Below are positions 8,151 to 20,689 of a DNA stretch of 64,000 nucleotides, in pieces. The position numbers were made by a program, and so were the translations under genes. Below the pieces are notes generated by a model. That model was not told the origin of the DNA, did no database searches, and saw only the letters and a list, made by a program, of their open reading frames with translations. Numbering within the stretch: position 1 is the stretch's first letter; the number at the start of each line of letters is the position of its first letter. The DNA comes from Protula sp. h YS-2021 (taxonomy: Eukaryota; Annelida; Polychaeta; Sabellida; Serpulidae): assembly GCA_949752745.1 (NCBI GenBank), contig OX457031.1, positions 39,281,502-39,345,501 of the forward strand, in the 5' to 3' direction.

Positions 8151-9929
8151 TGCAGTAGAACCAACGTTTTCATACTACTATCTTTTTTATCGGGAAATTG
8201 ACATTCAGTTGGTGAAAGGCACCGTATAATGAACACTGTACTGGTCCCAAAAATGTTCACTATCGAGAAGTTTTTCTGTAGTGTCTAATCCTCATCACTC
8301 TTCTTGAATCATATTGTTTAACGTAAAATCTACTAGCATTAAACTGTTTTCTTCCAGTACAAATTTTTAAAATAAATCTATTTTGTTTGTGTCGAAATAT
8401 ATTGTTTAAGTAAATATTATGCTACACATTACAGTTTGTCCATTAGCAGCAGCACTTTCCGGTTGGGTGAAGACTTGGATGGGGGAGTGATATAGATTTT
8501 TGTGCCTCTACATGAGTAAATGTCGGTGCTTCACCATTTACCATCGAGAATAGTCAGCGCGACATCACTGTACTGTCGAGTTGAAAGAATTGAGTTTATA
8601 ATTCGTTACCGGTCAATCTATCAAGACGACACATTTGTCAGGAGTTTCAGGGTACACACTTGTTTAAAAAAGGTATGATACATATATTTAATACTTTATA
8701 GTACGTCAGAGCGATTGGAGTGAAGTTAGCGATAATATAGGATTGAAGGTATCATCTACGAAAACCACTTCGCAGTTACGAATTCGCATGAGCTTATTAC
8801 AGGCCCGGTGATAAATACAAGGAGAGAAATATGAAATTGAACAGCACATCGTAATTGGCAAAATTGAAAATGTGGTCTTTTAATGTGAAAAAAGATTTGC
8901 GGTCATTATTCCAGGTTTCTTCACAAACTAGAAGCCACACATTTCACCATGACATCCTTATTTTAAGTCAGTACAATCTTCTGCAGCTAATAGACCAGTT
9001 TGAAATTCAACCAATTACGATATGCTGTTCGGTTTGAATGTTCTTTGCTTCGTATTTCTTCTAAACGGTCTACGGCTACTTTATTCTAATAAGCCAATTC
9101 GCACTTTGACTTTTGCCGAAAATTTTTTGCGTTTCAGCTGAATTCAGTTGGGATACGAGGGGGGGGGGGGTGCGGGGGAAGAATGGCTACAGCAGATCCA
9201 AATTGGTGAAATGGAAAAGAACATCTTCCGTGGTTCAATACAAGTATATTTTGTCAAATATCCCAAAATTATGTGTATTTAAGTCCCTAGGGTTGCAAAA
9301 CTTGCAACTGAAGTGGAGGTGGAATTTAGCAGTTTGTTGTCACCAATTACGATCTACTCTAGCCAATTCTATCTCCTCTCCCTCATAATGATATAAAGAA
9401 ATGATAGAAAAAACGGCAAAAATCAACAAAATTCCATTTTGCCAGAAATATATTCACATGTTGGTTATTAAAGGAATGAATAATATGTTAAATAGTTTTT
9501 AAAAGCTCATATGATGGCTTTATAAATTTGAAAGTGTGCATGTTGAAAGAAAATTAGAATTTTGATGTTTTTCCCTTACGAGTGTGATTTTTTAATAAGT
9601 AATCCCCAAAATTGCAGTCGAAACAACACCTCCATCGGAAAGACCCGAAAGTGGGAATTGGCTTATACTTCTGTGTTCTTATACCAAATTCGTTCTTTAC
9701 GAGTATTCTAATAAGCCGTGCGTTTACGTGGAGCTTAACTAGAACCAGAACCGATGACATGCGCAGTGGCAGTTCTGGTTCTAGTTATGCCCTCCAGATA
9801 AATGGTGGTTCTGAATCTAATCATGTTTGTAAACTTTAAGTGCAAATCAATTGTAAACAAAGATGAATACACAAATATCATTTAAAACACGCAAACAATT
9901 ACTAATCACGGATATTTCTGGGATTTTGC
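8151..9929. other. No gene seen
   Basis: Only short open frames in A+T-rich DNA, without recognisable domains or splice-linked coding runs. A poly-G run lies at about 9,160. Phrases such as TTCACTATCGAGAAG and CCATCGAGAATAG at 8,250-8,560 resemble decayed terminal sequences of DNA transposons, but no pair could be made. Confidence 0.5.
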
Positions 9930-10297
9930 GACTGGGGGTCGATGGCAAAAAAATTGGGGGCCATTTTTAAAGTCTTGGGGGCCATAAAAATGAACTTATC
10001 AAAAGAGAAAAATAAGGTCAGTTTTGCAACATATTTTCCCCGTATACGATAAACGCAGTTGATTGCTTAACTAGTTTAACAATGTTGTTTGAGAAAAAAA
10101 GTTCACATGTCTTTGAACCGCTCTTAGAATATCATTGGAAACTGGTAGCATTTCTACTGTTTTTTAAGACAGTCATTTTTTGAAAATGATTCTTTGTTTT
10201 TCAGCACGCCACTTTGTTAAGGCCACTCCAAAATTAAATTCGGTGAGTGGGGGACCCATGATCATTATTTTCATTTGCTCGTTGCAATGATCCGATT

Positions 10298-10545
10298 TCA
10301 CAGAGATGTTGTGATGATATTCTGGGAGCTGAAGGCTCGTTCACAATCGGCTGTGTGAACTGGGTGAATGATAGCAAGAGTCGCCAGCAGAATCAGATTC
10401 GGAAAGCTCTCTCTGTAGTGCCCTGCAATTACTTCCCACGTGTTTGCCAGGTTGTCTATGGGATATTTTTGCTGTTTGACAAACTTCTTCAAGTTTCTCC
10501 ATTGTTCTTTTGCTTCCGCGGGGTTAACCGGGGGCTCAACGTATA
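10298..10545 (-). pseudogene. hAT transposase C-terminal dimerization domain fragment
   Basis: The frame runs from about 10,545 down to a stop at 10,298. It shows the hAT dimerization signature: EAKEQWRNLKKFV, then a W, FPNLILLATLAII and PVHTADCERAFSSQN with the conserved ERAFS. There is no plausible start, and the N-terminal part is missing or lies beyond the LINE fragment. It is a decayed transposase, not a host gene. Confidence 0.75.
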
Positions 10546-10901
10546 AACAGTTATCAAAAACACCAGATGGTGCTCTTAATATTTGTTTTCATTGACATTG
10601 ACATCATAGCTATGTCTAACTATAAATTCGTTCCATAATGTACCGTTGAAATATAAAGTAACAAAGCAGCACATTATGAGAGTAATTTAAGAAATAAAAA
10701 AAAATGCGAAAAAATATTATTAAAAAAGTTATGAAAAAATGGCCCCCACGCAAAAAATCTGGGGGCCGTTTTCAGAAACTGGGAGCCATAGCGGCCCCCA
10801 GCAAAAAAAACCGGGGGCCATTATCAGAATCTGGGGGCCATGGCCCCCGCCAAAATGATCCCTGCTAATACTGAGTGGAAAATACTTTGATATAAAGTAT
10901 T

Positions 10902-11270
10902 TCACTCGTTGATTTGTAAAATATTGATGCTTCTGCCAAATATAAAACCACATTCTTTAAGAGTTTCCTGTTTTTTGTTCAATTTATTGCAGTAATCTAG
11001 TGTAGAAATTATTAGAGAATGAACAAGAATCTTGGTGGTTTCTTCTGACATGAACCGTCTCACTAACCAAAGCCACTTAATGTCACAGAAACATTTTCTT
11101 CGTATTTCACGTATATGGTTGAGCATGCTCATTTCGGAATCGAAAATAACTCCCAGATTTTTAGCCATGTCAGTCCTATTAATCACAGAGCTATCTAAAA
11201 CCAAGTATTTGCTGAAAAGGAAGGATAGCTTACGTTTAAAACCTGGTCAGTATAATTTAAAATGCTGTCA
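10902..11270 (-). pseudogene. Non-LTR retrotransposon reverse transcriptase fragment
   Basis: About 100-120 codons match the C-terminal thumb region of CR1/Jockey-type reverse transcriptases: KNLGVIFDSEMSMLNHI, a basic stretch, then ILVHSLIISTLDYCNKL. The catalytic fingers/palm part is absent, and the frame stops downstream at 10,902. It is a 5'-truncated or broken LINE copy lying inside the hAT relic. Confidence 0.75.
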
Positions 11271-11454
11271 CTAGCGCTTATAAACTTTTAAAATCAGTTT
11301 CAAGCAAACCTCCTCTTACGGGGCTTACGTTAACTGGCGACAAGATTTTGTCGCGCCACAGCAATTCTTTAGCTAAACTGACATACTGTGAATTAGAAAC
11401 ACTGATAAAAGAATGAAGGAATTTTACAAAATAGCTTAGAATAAAAAAAAAAGT

Positions 11455-11740
11455 TTATGGAAACAAACTTTGGTTCAAGACAAGCTGTTTTGCCACTGTC
11501 CACTTATTGTGGAGGCCATCCCCCTTTATTTCATAGAATGTTCCAAGTATCGTGATATCTTTATTCCCCCAGTCTTCCAATTCCACTTTGGGCAACAGCG
11601 AAATCGGGCGCATAGATAAACAAGCGAAAGACCTGATTAAATCTGTGCTCTCTTCTGAAAATCTTTTTCTGATGTTATTAATAAGGTTTTGTAAGAAATC
11701 AGTTTTTATTTTCGCAACCTCTGTTTTGACTAGATGATCA
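11455..11740 (-). pseudogene. hAT transposase internal fragment
   Basis: The last 95 codons of a 159-codon minus-strand frame (from KTEVAKIKTDFLQNLINN to LGTFYEI) look like the segment just before the C-terminal domain of ZNF862-like hAT proteins: a helix ending in NNIRKRF, then a short linker with LEDWGNKDITILGTFY. The first 60 codons of the frame lie in a dispersed repeat and are not part of the protein. It probably joined the fragment at 10,298-10,545 before the LINE insertion. Confidence 0.5.
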
Positions 11741-11869
11741 TATTTTGTTTTCTTCTGTGTTAGCAGCGCAAAGACACTAAAACTGCAAGGTAAAGCTTGA
11801 TAAACTGTTGTATTCATATCCAAAAAAATAACAAATGACAAAGATAAACAATGTACAGTACGTACAGTA

Positions 11870-12400
11870 AAACTGCTGTAGTGACCAACTTCGAAACCGG
11901 GATAAAAAGTAAAACATGTTTTAGCGGCCACCATCTCGAACCGGTCAATAAGACGTACAGTAAAACCTCTTTAGTGACCACCTTCTAGACCCAGATAAAA
12001 CAGTTAAGCCTACACTTGAATAAGACAAGAGGATTGCAATACCCACAACTCAAGTTATGTACCCCCCCCCCCCCACCCTATCCACCTTCAAAAAGTGGAT
12101 AAACGACTGCTGGGCACAGGGATACATTGATTAAGGTAAAAGGTCTTATTATTCTGAAAATAGCACAAACTTGTTTAAATAACACTTTGTGAAAGGGTTG
12201 TCAGGGAAAAAGAAAAATGGAAAATAGTTATTGGTGAATTATGGGTTTAGTCGGGGAGACATTTGTTTTTGTTTACACAAACAAAAAATTTAATAGGTGT
12301 CGATTGAATGTGTGTGATATAAGCATGTACTGTTATGTCTTGTGTGTATTGGCCGCTCTAGTTGTTTCTTTAATGCCTGCTACATAAACCGTTTATTCGG
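11870..12400 (+). repeat. Dispersed repeat, copy upstream of CNOT9
   Basis: This contains two to three units of about 50-65 bp with the phrase CAGTAAAACCTCTTTAGTGA and GACCCAGATAAAA, then GTCGGGGAGACATTTGTTTT and a GGCCGCTCTAGTT segment. The same order recurs downstream of CNOT9 at 17,230-17,720 in the same orientation. The first phrase is like the terminal repeat of pogo/Tc1-type elements, but no transposase is visible. Confidence 0.6.
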
Positions 12401-12700
12401 ATTGCAGGCTGATTTCAGGTTACTGCTATCTTAGCTGTGCTGCCTGTGTGTTGGTGTGTGTCAACGGGTAGTTCATATATTCCCGGGTGTAGGTTCCTGT
12501 GGGCGCGTTTATTGTGACTCACAGAGGGTATTCAACCCCCTTACCGAACAAGTTTGCTCAGTGACTTCTGCAATATGAGCAAAGCTATATAGGTATTGTC
12601 TAGCGTTTTAGAAATGTAATGCTGTTCTATTTTCGCCTTTTCTACCTCCGTCAAATGTCATAAACGTCAATGTTGTAGTTGTTGATAACGTTTAGAGGCA

Positions 12701-15700
12701 ATGAATGTTGTTCCTGGACAACAAGCTGTGACGCCCACAAGCATGAGCCAAGCGCAGGCGTCAAATCTGCAAGCGCCAGCACAGAGCATACCCGGTCAAC
12801 AGGTGGGTAATGGGTAATGGAGCAGGGGTAAATTGAACATAGCGGTGGGGGGGGGGGGAGGTGGCTGATCTACCCCACTGTTGGCTTCCCTTCCCGAATA
12901 TTGTTGCAGGCTGTTTAAAAACTATTCAACAAAAGAGTGAAAGTAGGGTATCATCAAGTAACAGATACGTTGATTTCATTTTTAATTTTTTTCACATCCT
13001 TGAGGAAAAGAAACGAAATATAGAAATAAAATGTAGGGAAACTTGTGTGATGAAAAGGGCGATTAGAAGCAGAGAATAGCTGGTAAGCTTTATTGTTTTT
13101 TGCATATTTTTACCAGGCAGGTCAAGCCCAAGTAGACAAAGATAAAATCTACCAGTGGATTGTTGAATTGTCTAGTCCAGACACGAGGGAAAATGCTCTT
13201 CTGGAGCTCAGGTACGTACCACGTCTCTCGCAAGCTCACGTTTGAACTATCTTTGAAGTGTATTGCTCATAGTATAGACTTTAAGGCATGCTGCTTCATA
13301 TGATGCTATTAACTGTATTTGTCTTGCTTCAGGTAAGGCTCTGGAGTTGGCATATGGAAGCGTGTTACAGCTGTGAAATATTGTTTGTGCGAGAGGTGGG
13401 GGTACATTTTAGTAAAGAAGGAACTGAATAAATATATAAATGGATAAATAAAAAGTTTTCCTACTGAATGAGTTGCTTGAAATCTTTTCTGATTTGAACT
13501 TAAACAAAAGAAACTAAATTTATCACATTGCAGTAAGAAGAGAGAGGTGATGTCTGACTTAGCGCCCATGCTATGGCATTCCTTTGGTACAACCGCTGCC
13601 TTGCTGCAGGAGATCATCAATACCTATCCAGCTATCAATCCCCCTCACTTAACGGTAAACAAGTCTACGTGGGCGTAACTGAACACTGAGTCGACTGCGT
13701 TTCACACCTAAACCGTTTTATCTCCCATAGCAACCTTGACGCCATTTCTTTTCTAATATTACATTAAAAAAATACTTTTGGTATTTTGCTCTATGGATTT
13801 TAGGCTTTAACATCGCCTTTGAAAAGCAGTATCATATACACATTACCAATGTGTGAAAAATGAATATTATAACGTGAGGAGTGTGGTTACAGGCTCACCA
13901 GTCAAACCGCGTGTGTAACGCCTTGGCGCTGCTGCAGTGCGTAGCCTCCCACCCAGAAACGAGATCTGCATTTTTACAAGGTACATCAGATGTAACATAT
14001 TATAACGGGCAAAGCTGAAAATTATAGTTTCGACAAATGCAGTGTTAAGAACCAGTGTTTGTTACAAGCTTCTTGCTCAGGGTACTGAGTTAATTATATC
14101 ACAAGCTTCTATTTGGTTTCTAAATGAGCGCCTGAAATTGGCCGGTTTCCAAATAGAAGCCCCGGGCTTGTTTTCGGAAACCCCCGGTATAACGGACAAA
14201 ACTGAAAATTATAGTTTCGACAACTGCAGTGTTTAGAACCAGTGTTTGACACAAGCTTCTTGCTCAAGGTACTGAGTTAATTATACCACAAGTTCAGATC
14301 GACCTCTCTAGGAATGTCAGGACTACCCCTAGAAATGAGTCCGGGGACGAAGCCTGATTACTTGTATCAATAGTGCGTCGCGCTGTTCATTATCTAAATA
14401 GAGAAGTCAATATTTTGGTTGTAACGGCTTTAGCAGCACATATCAGAATCTCCTAACAGGATTTCCTGTGATCCAGTGGCAGGATAAACGACTGTGTTGT
14501 TAGTAATTTATTTATTTTTCTGCTATTGTATATTTTTTTTCAGCTCATATCCCCCTGTTCTTATACCCGTTCTTGCACACAGTCAGCAAAACGCGGCCGT
14601 TTGAATACCTGCGTCTCACCAGCCTGGGTGTGATTGGGGCTCTCGTTAAGGTACAGCACAAACTATCTCTTAACATTTCAACGTAACCGTAACATGTCTC
14701 CAACGCAAAGAAAAGATTTTAACGTGGTTAGCATATGTGTGAAAAATACTTGTGCCAAATAACCTTATCTTTTTTTTCAGATAATAAGAATTATTGCTAC
14801 GTAAAAATCAATGTTTTTAACTTTGGTCTTGCCTTTGTTTTTTTTTAAATTATTTAGTTATTTATATTAATTATTTCTGCTGTGTTTGTACAACAGACTG
14901 ATGAACAAGAAGTGATTAATTTTCTGTTGAGCACGGAGATTATTCCCTTGTGTTTACGTATCATGGAATCCGGCAGTGAACTCTCAAAAACGGTACGTAA
15001 ATGCCTCGAGCACACAAGCACGTGATGTTCCTAAAGAAAGCGGATTAAGCGGTGGGGTTGTTGGCATGTTTTAGTGAAGTTTTAACACTGGCTTTAAATT
15101 TGTATTAAAATAATGTCATTGTGTATTGATTCTATAATTTGGAAAATATTTTTTTAAAATATTAACAAGGTTGCAATTTTATTATTAATACAGTTAATGT
15201 TTAAGAGTACAGTGTAGTTGTATTTAACTGGAGTAATAATAGAAACGACTATGTTGTAAGGAAGCGTATAATATCAGTATTGTTTGGTTTTAGGTCGCTA
15301 CATTTATCCTACAGAAGATATTACTGGACGAGACAGGCCTGTCACACATCTGTCAAACTTATGAACGCTTTTCTCATGTCGCCATGATATTGGTAAAAAT
15401 AACATGTTTTATTTGGTATGCTAGAAATATGTTGAGTGAGAGCAGGTGCCCGCCTGTTAGACGCGGGACTTTATGTTCTCAGATTATAACTATAAAAATT
15501 CAAAGTTTTGTTGAACTGAATAGTGTGTTTACTGTAAACCTTGTAAGCGTGGAATTGAAAAACAAAACCGTACCTTCTTGGAATAGAAACCTAAGTTTCT
15601 AAAATGTTCAACTTGTAGCAGTGGGACGATAGTTTTATTTTGTGACACCCTGATTAGAAAGCCAGACTAAGAAAGCACCTGTCCGTGCCCTTTAAGGGAA

Positions 15701-16183
15701 AAGTTTTTTTTTCACCTTTTTCTGCACAGTCCAAGTTCTGATGTTTCGTAGAATATGGGTGTTACATTTTTGTAAATCTACTTTGGTTCTGTATAGCATG
15801 TTAACGCACGGGTGTACACATTACAGGGTAAAATGGTTCTGCAGTTAGCCAAAGAGCAGTCCGCGCGTTTACTCAAGCACATGGTGCGCTGCTACCTGCG
15901 CCTGTCCGACAACCCGCGCGCCCGCGAGGCTCTGCGCCAGTGTCTGCCCGATCAGCTCAAGGACTCGACCTTCGCCAACTGCTTAAAGGACGATAACTCA
16001 ACAAAGAAGTGGCTCGCGCAGCTGCTGAAGAATCTAGAAGGGACAGCAGTGCCCGGGGGCCCTGGGGCTTTAGGAGGCCCTGGATTGACCGGCCCCGCTG
16101 CGGGTGCCCCGACAGGAACGAACCCGCTGGGTTTAGGACCCTTAGGTGGGGGAATCGGCAGTATTCCGATGCCACCGCAATGA
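12701..16183 (+). CDS. CNOT9: CCR4-NOT complex subunit 9 (RCD1/RQCD1 homologue)
   Basis: Eight coding exons with GT-AG introns: 12701-12802, 13117-13211, 13534-13654, 13893-13980, 14544-14650, 14897-14992, 15294-15392 and 15827-16183. Together they encode 354 residues. CNOT9 is the armadillo-repeat subunit of the CCR4-NOT deadenylase that docks GW182/TNRC6 and RNA-binding proteins. The core from KIYQWIVEL through LLKNLEG is very close to the animal protein, including [42 protein letters not shown] and [23 protein letters not shown]. All phases agree (for example, the Ser codon split across exons 2 and 3). The first exon is a divergent Gln/Ala-rich leader. The C-terminus adds a Gly/Pro/Leu-rich tail (GPGALGGPG) longer than the usual family end. 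5' untranslated exons were not sought. Confidence 0.95.
14001..14292 (+). repeat. Tandem duplication within CNOT9 intron 4
   Basis: About 105 bases (from GAAAATTATAGTTTCGACAA to GTACTGAGTTAATTATA) occur at 14,001-14,105 and again at 14,190-14,292. The DNA between them includes a short inverted repeat, CTTCTATTTGG/CCAAATAGAAG. It is intronic and does not touch the splice sites. Confidence 0.75.
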
Positions 16184-16454
16184 TGTTCACGTTTTGTATA
16201 ATGTTGGGAGACTGTTACCAAACTGAATGTTTGAATGCGCGTGGTAATGACACGTTGTGGCACATGTGTGACATGTGTAACATGTGTAACAGCTTTAGGG
16301 AGGTTAGCGTCATGACACTGAACGCGCAAACCAGATCAGGTTGTGTGTCTTAATGGATAGCTGTGTGCGAGTGGACTGTTTTAACTTATTCTGGAAGAAA
16401 TGTGTCAGTTCGATGATCTTAACGTGGAGTTTTATTACATCACTAAAATGTTAG

Positions 16455-16460
16455 AATAAA
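16455..16460 (+). terminator. CNOT9 poly(A) signal
   Basis: AATAAA lies 272 bases after the CNOT9 stop codon and is the first canonical signal in its 3' untranslated region. Confidence 0.6.
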
Positions 16461-16568
16461 AAGCTCTATTTTTACTCCATTTCAGGGTAGAAACTTTTGA
16501 AAATGCCAGCAGACGGGCATATCATACGATGCCATGCATTATGGTGGGCGGAAGGATTTTCTTAACAG

Positions 16569-16818
16569 GATAACTCTCGGAAGAAACGTCGGATCAGCTT
16601 CAGAGTATGTGGGGTTATGTCTTGGGTTGGTTCGCTGGTTAGGATTGTATTTGACATACATTGGACAGCGCGTGACGCCATTGCGTGTTTGGACAATAGA
16701 CTTTGTTTTAAGGATAACTGACGAACGATAAGTCGGGTCAGCCTCAGAGTTGGTGGGATTATGTCTTGATTGTGTCCGCCGGTTGCCTTTGTATTTGACG
16801 CATATTGGACAAAACGTG
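16569..16818 (+). repeat. Diverged tandem duplication, about 137-bp unit
   Basis: A unit starting GGATAACTCTCGGAAGAAAC and running through TATTTGACATACATTGGACA is repeated from 16,709 with scattered substitutions. Pro-rich minus-strand frames across here include poly-G/C runs at 16,866-16,900 and are not believed to be genes. Confidence 0.65.
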
Positions 16819-17229
16819 AAGGGAGTTTTCGGTAGAACCCAGAATGATGAGCGGGGAAAGTGATGGGGGGGGGGGGGGTGGGGTGGGGGAGGGGAGGGCA
16901 TTGCAGAGCCGTTCCGAGGTAAATGTATGAGCGAGTGGGGTTTGATGAGCAGCAAAGGAGGGGGAAGTAAGCGGTACCTTTATTAACCAGTACAGACGCG
17001 GCTGCCTGGACATAGCATAACACAGCACTTTGTGTTGGCTTTTCTGATTTGATCGTATTTACACTGCTGTGCAGCACTATATTAATTTTACTGGGTTGAC
17101 AAGAAAGTTGTTTTCGTCGCCGAGCTATTCCATATATGGGAGCGGTTACGTAACGTTTGCTTGCAGTACCTGAGATTATTTTACAGTTTTTTTAAGTGAG
17201 GGGGGAGGGGGTGGATGACGGTGAGTAAA

Positions 17230-17720
17230 AAAAATGACCACTGAAATGAATTGGTTATGTAGCGACAACCTTCCAGAGCAGGATAAAAAAGACTACGGTA
17301 AACTGTGTTTCTAGCGATAAACTTCAAAACCCGGATAAAAAGACGTACACTAAAACCGGTTTGTAGTTTCGACCTCCTCAACCCGGATAGGAGACGTACA
17401 GTTAAACCTCTTTTCAGGGACCACCATTTAGATTAAAAAAAAAAACGAACAGTAAAGGATAAAGGTGAGATAAAGGTGTTACGTAACCCGATTTCTGGGC
17501 AAAATCGAAGACGGGCCAGGCACTGGAAAAGGATGGGGTGGGAGAGGGATGTGTCGGGGAAAACATTTGTTTTTGCTTACGAAAACAAAACTGCAGTGGC
17601 TGGCTAATAAAAGTGTTTGACATGTTTGGGAATACTCATGTTGGTGTGCACTGGCTGCTCTAGTTCGACTTGTGTTTGAGGACGAATTCTTTCGGCCATT
17701 GCGTGGTAAATACAATCGTT
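17230..17720 (+). repeat. Dispersed repeat, copy downstream of CNOT9
   Basis: Three units with ACCTTCCAGAGCAGGATAAA-like and ACGTACAGTTAAACCTCTTT phrases are followed by TGTCGGGGAAAACATTTGTT and a CTGGCTGCTCTAGTT segment. This is the same order as at 11,870-12,400. The region between this and 18,500 shows no gene. Confidence 0.6.
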
Positions 17721-18499
17721 CTGTTATCGCCATGTTCTTCAGATAACGAAAGTGACTTGAACCTTTGTTGTTTCAGCGTGTCCGTGTAATTCTCTAATAT
17801 CCGGACTTGCTGGGTCAGGGAAAAAAAAACAGGCTGAATACAGTTGTTGGTGCGGAGGTGATGGGGTTTGGTGCAGAAATAGTAGACAAGTTATATTTCT
17901 GCATTTTCCCTTGCTAAAAAAATTATGAAATCCACATGCATTTGATCTTTGGCCGTCGTACAGGAATTACCAAGGTGCTATTACTGTGAGTGTCTCGACA
18001 CCTGTGAGCCAAAGATGAACAGTTATAAGGCAGTGCCGCGACAGAATTAGATGTTCTTTATTCAAAATGGACACAAAAACGCAAAAACTACCAGAAATAT
18101 GAATGTTTGTAACTTCAAAATGCTTTAGTAGTTGTGTGTAATCAACGTTTTTTAATGAAAATAAAACGCATTGAACTGGTGTAGTATCGTGTTATTTTTG
18201 AATGAGTAAATTAAGCTATGGTGTATAGATAACTGCTGTCGCGTTCTGGATGAGGGGTGAGAATTTGCTGTTTGGTTGTCACCAGTTTTCTACGGTGGGG
18301 GGCTTGAGGGGGATACGATGTCATTGAAATAGCTCTATAGCTTGACATCCTTCTACATATGAAACGCATGTCAGAACAATAGCAGGTTTTGTCGAGGTGG
18401 TAGTATCACATCAGTTGTGAGGGAGGGGGTGGCATCCGTCGTCTATAGTACGTATGTGCATTTTTGTTAACCCAGCTGACTTGTCGGACTGGGTTAGTC

Positions 18500-19935
18500 G
18501 TATAGGGGGCTTGAATGTATGTGCGTATGTTAAACTTTTTCTTTAAAATGCTACTCCTCCTACAGCTTTGCTCCAATTGTTTAGAATGTTCCCTTTGGTG
18601 GTCCCCCACCTGGCTATTACTTTTTTTTTTTGAATATTGACGAAAAACAGACAAAATGGCGCCACTTTTTGTGCCCGTTTTGACCCATTTTAAAATGCTA
18701 CTTTTCCTACAAATTTACTCTAGTCGTTTAGATGTTATGCAGGGATGTTCCCCAGGGGTTCGCCTACCAGGCTATTATTTTTTTCGCGGTTCGCCAAAAA
18801 CTGCCGAAATGCCGGAACTTTGAAGTTTGGCAAAAACTGGAATAAATAGTAGTAAATAACTGAATTGTCAAACCATTCATTTCTCTCAGTCTTTTTCAAA
18901 TAGTTATAAAATTTTAATCGAAAGTTTCTTAGGTGCTTCTCCACTTGGACTTTGCTTTTTTTTCGCAAATGACAAAAAATGCCAAAATGGTGGAATTTTA
19001 AAAATTTTGTAAAATCTTCTAAATGTCGATAAATACGTTAATCGTCAAAATCCAATATCTCTAACATTCTTTTTCGGGTAGCTTCCACCGGAAAAACTCG
19101 TTTTTGTTTATTAAAATTTTGCAAAAGTTACGTTCAAAAACGAAGTTCTTCATTTTTTTGCCTAACAGTATTCGTTTCAGAGTTTTGCTCTCTTTCCTTG
19201 TTTGGTAACTCGGCTGGGTCATTTTCTTGGACATGCTTGTTTAAAATGCTCCTTCTCCCACAGTTATGATTCGATCTCCTTTCAATTTTGCATAAAGGTT
19301 TTGTTGTCCTGTCTTGAAAAATTACTCTTTTTGGCCATCCGCGAAAAATTGCTTGACTAGGGGTCTTTATAATTTTTTGAAAACCGCTTTGCATATTGCT
19401 TCTCCCACACTTTCTATGGCATGGCTTTCAAATTTTGCTTGAATGTTTACTGGGCGTTTCTCTCTTTTGAAAAATTACTTTTGGTGATCCACCAAAAATC
19501 GGTCAAATGGGGACATTTATCAATTTTAAAATCGCTTCTCCACAATTTTGATCGGATTGCTTTCGGATTGTGCATGAGTGTTCAGCAGATGATTTTCTCT
19601 TGAAAAATACCTTTTCTGGCGATTCGTAAAAAAATTGGCCAAATGGCATTATTTTTTAATATTTGGTAACCAGTTTTCACAATGTTTTTTCTCCCAAAAC
19701 TTGAACCCGAATTCTTTCAAATTTTTTACGAATGCTTAATAGCGCTCTTTTGAAACCTTTTCTTGTTGGTGATTTACCAAAAAGTTTCCAAATGGTGGCA
19801 TTTTTTTGTGGTTTGTTAGCCAGTTTTACAAAATACATTGTCTTCTGCGGTTTTATTAGATCTTTGCTAAATGTTACCAAAAATTAATCCTCGAACGTTT
19901 TGGGGATCCAGTTTTTTAAAAATGGTTCTTCTAAT
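18500..19935 (+). repeat. Degenerate tandem repeat, about 130-160-bp unit
   Basis: Phrases such as AAAATGCTACTTCTCC, TTTTGATCCGATTTC, TTGAAAAATTACTTTTTGG and CCAAAATGGTGGCATTTTT recur in order at least seven times (about 18,545, 18,690, 19,230, 19,390, 19,530, 19,680, 19,860). The weaker copies are diverged. No coding capacity is credible. Confidence 0.65.
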
Positions 19936-20689
19936 TGTGATATTACTCACTGCTTTCAGGCGTTGCCTAAGGCTGGCCCTCTTGTAAATTACCCCTTTTT
20001 TTTTGGGGGGGGGTGGTCTGTAAGAGGTTAGGCAATGTCCCTCGTCATTCTTGTCATATGGAATCGAGTACTTAATGACAGTGCTTGATCATTAAATTAT
20101 AAAGTATATTTATATGATAAAACTAGAATATGTCTTCCTGCCATCGTCCCATTGGAGGAGTAGAGTATCTTTGTCTCAAGTCCAAAAGACACACTAGACC
20201 GATGTTGTATATTTTGGTGGGGGTGGGAGGAGGGGGGAGGGCGGCGAGTAGGGTTAAGGCGGATGCTGGAAATGGGCAATTTATTTACTGACATATGCTT
20301 GGCTCAAAGATTTAGTGAAGGAAACGTTTGTGTTTCATCGTTGAACTAGGGCCTTGTTTTAGAAACAAATAAAAGTAAAAGTTGTAAAAAAAACAGACAC
20401 ACAAAAAAAAAAAACACACACACACACACACACAATGAAAATCTGTACGTCGCAGTGCCAGTTGATTTTTTAATATCTGCATGCCCATTCTCATCGTTTC
20501 TATGGTTAAAACAAAAAGCAGGAAAAAACAAACAAAATAAAATTTGAAGTTAAGCTTATTAAAACAAGTAACGTATACACACTAGTTATATTTACTTGCA
20601 TCCATGAATGTTCCTTTACATTTTAATGAGTGTGGCGAGGCGAACCTAATGCTTGCAATTGTATATCATAAGATATTGAAACTATTCTT

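Larger units (their letters stand above)
9930..11940 (-). mobile_element. hAT-type DNA transposon relic, interrupted by a LINE fragment
   Basis: Two minus-strand pieces, 11,455-11,740 and 10,298-10,545, read like consecutive parts of the C-terminal half of a ZNF862-like hAT transposase. A non-LTR reverse transcriptase fragment lies between them, at 10,902-11,270. TGGGGGCCAT-type motifs in both orientations occur at 9,930-9,985 and 10,740-10,860 and may be subterminal repeats. The exact ends are not clear. Confidence 0.55.

Noticed and set aside
16539..17077. Pro-rich minus-strand ORFs downstream of CNOT9
   Set aside because: They overlap each other, a duplicated non-coding unit and a poly-G run; no domain.
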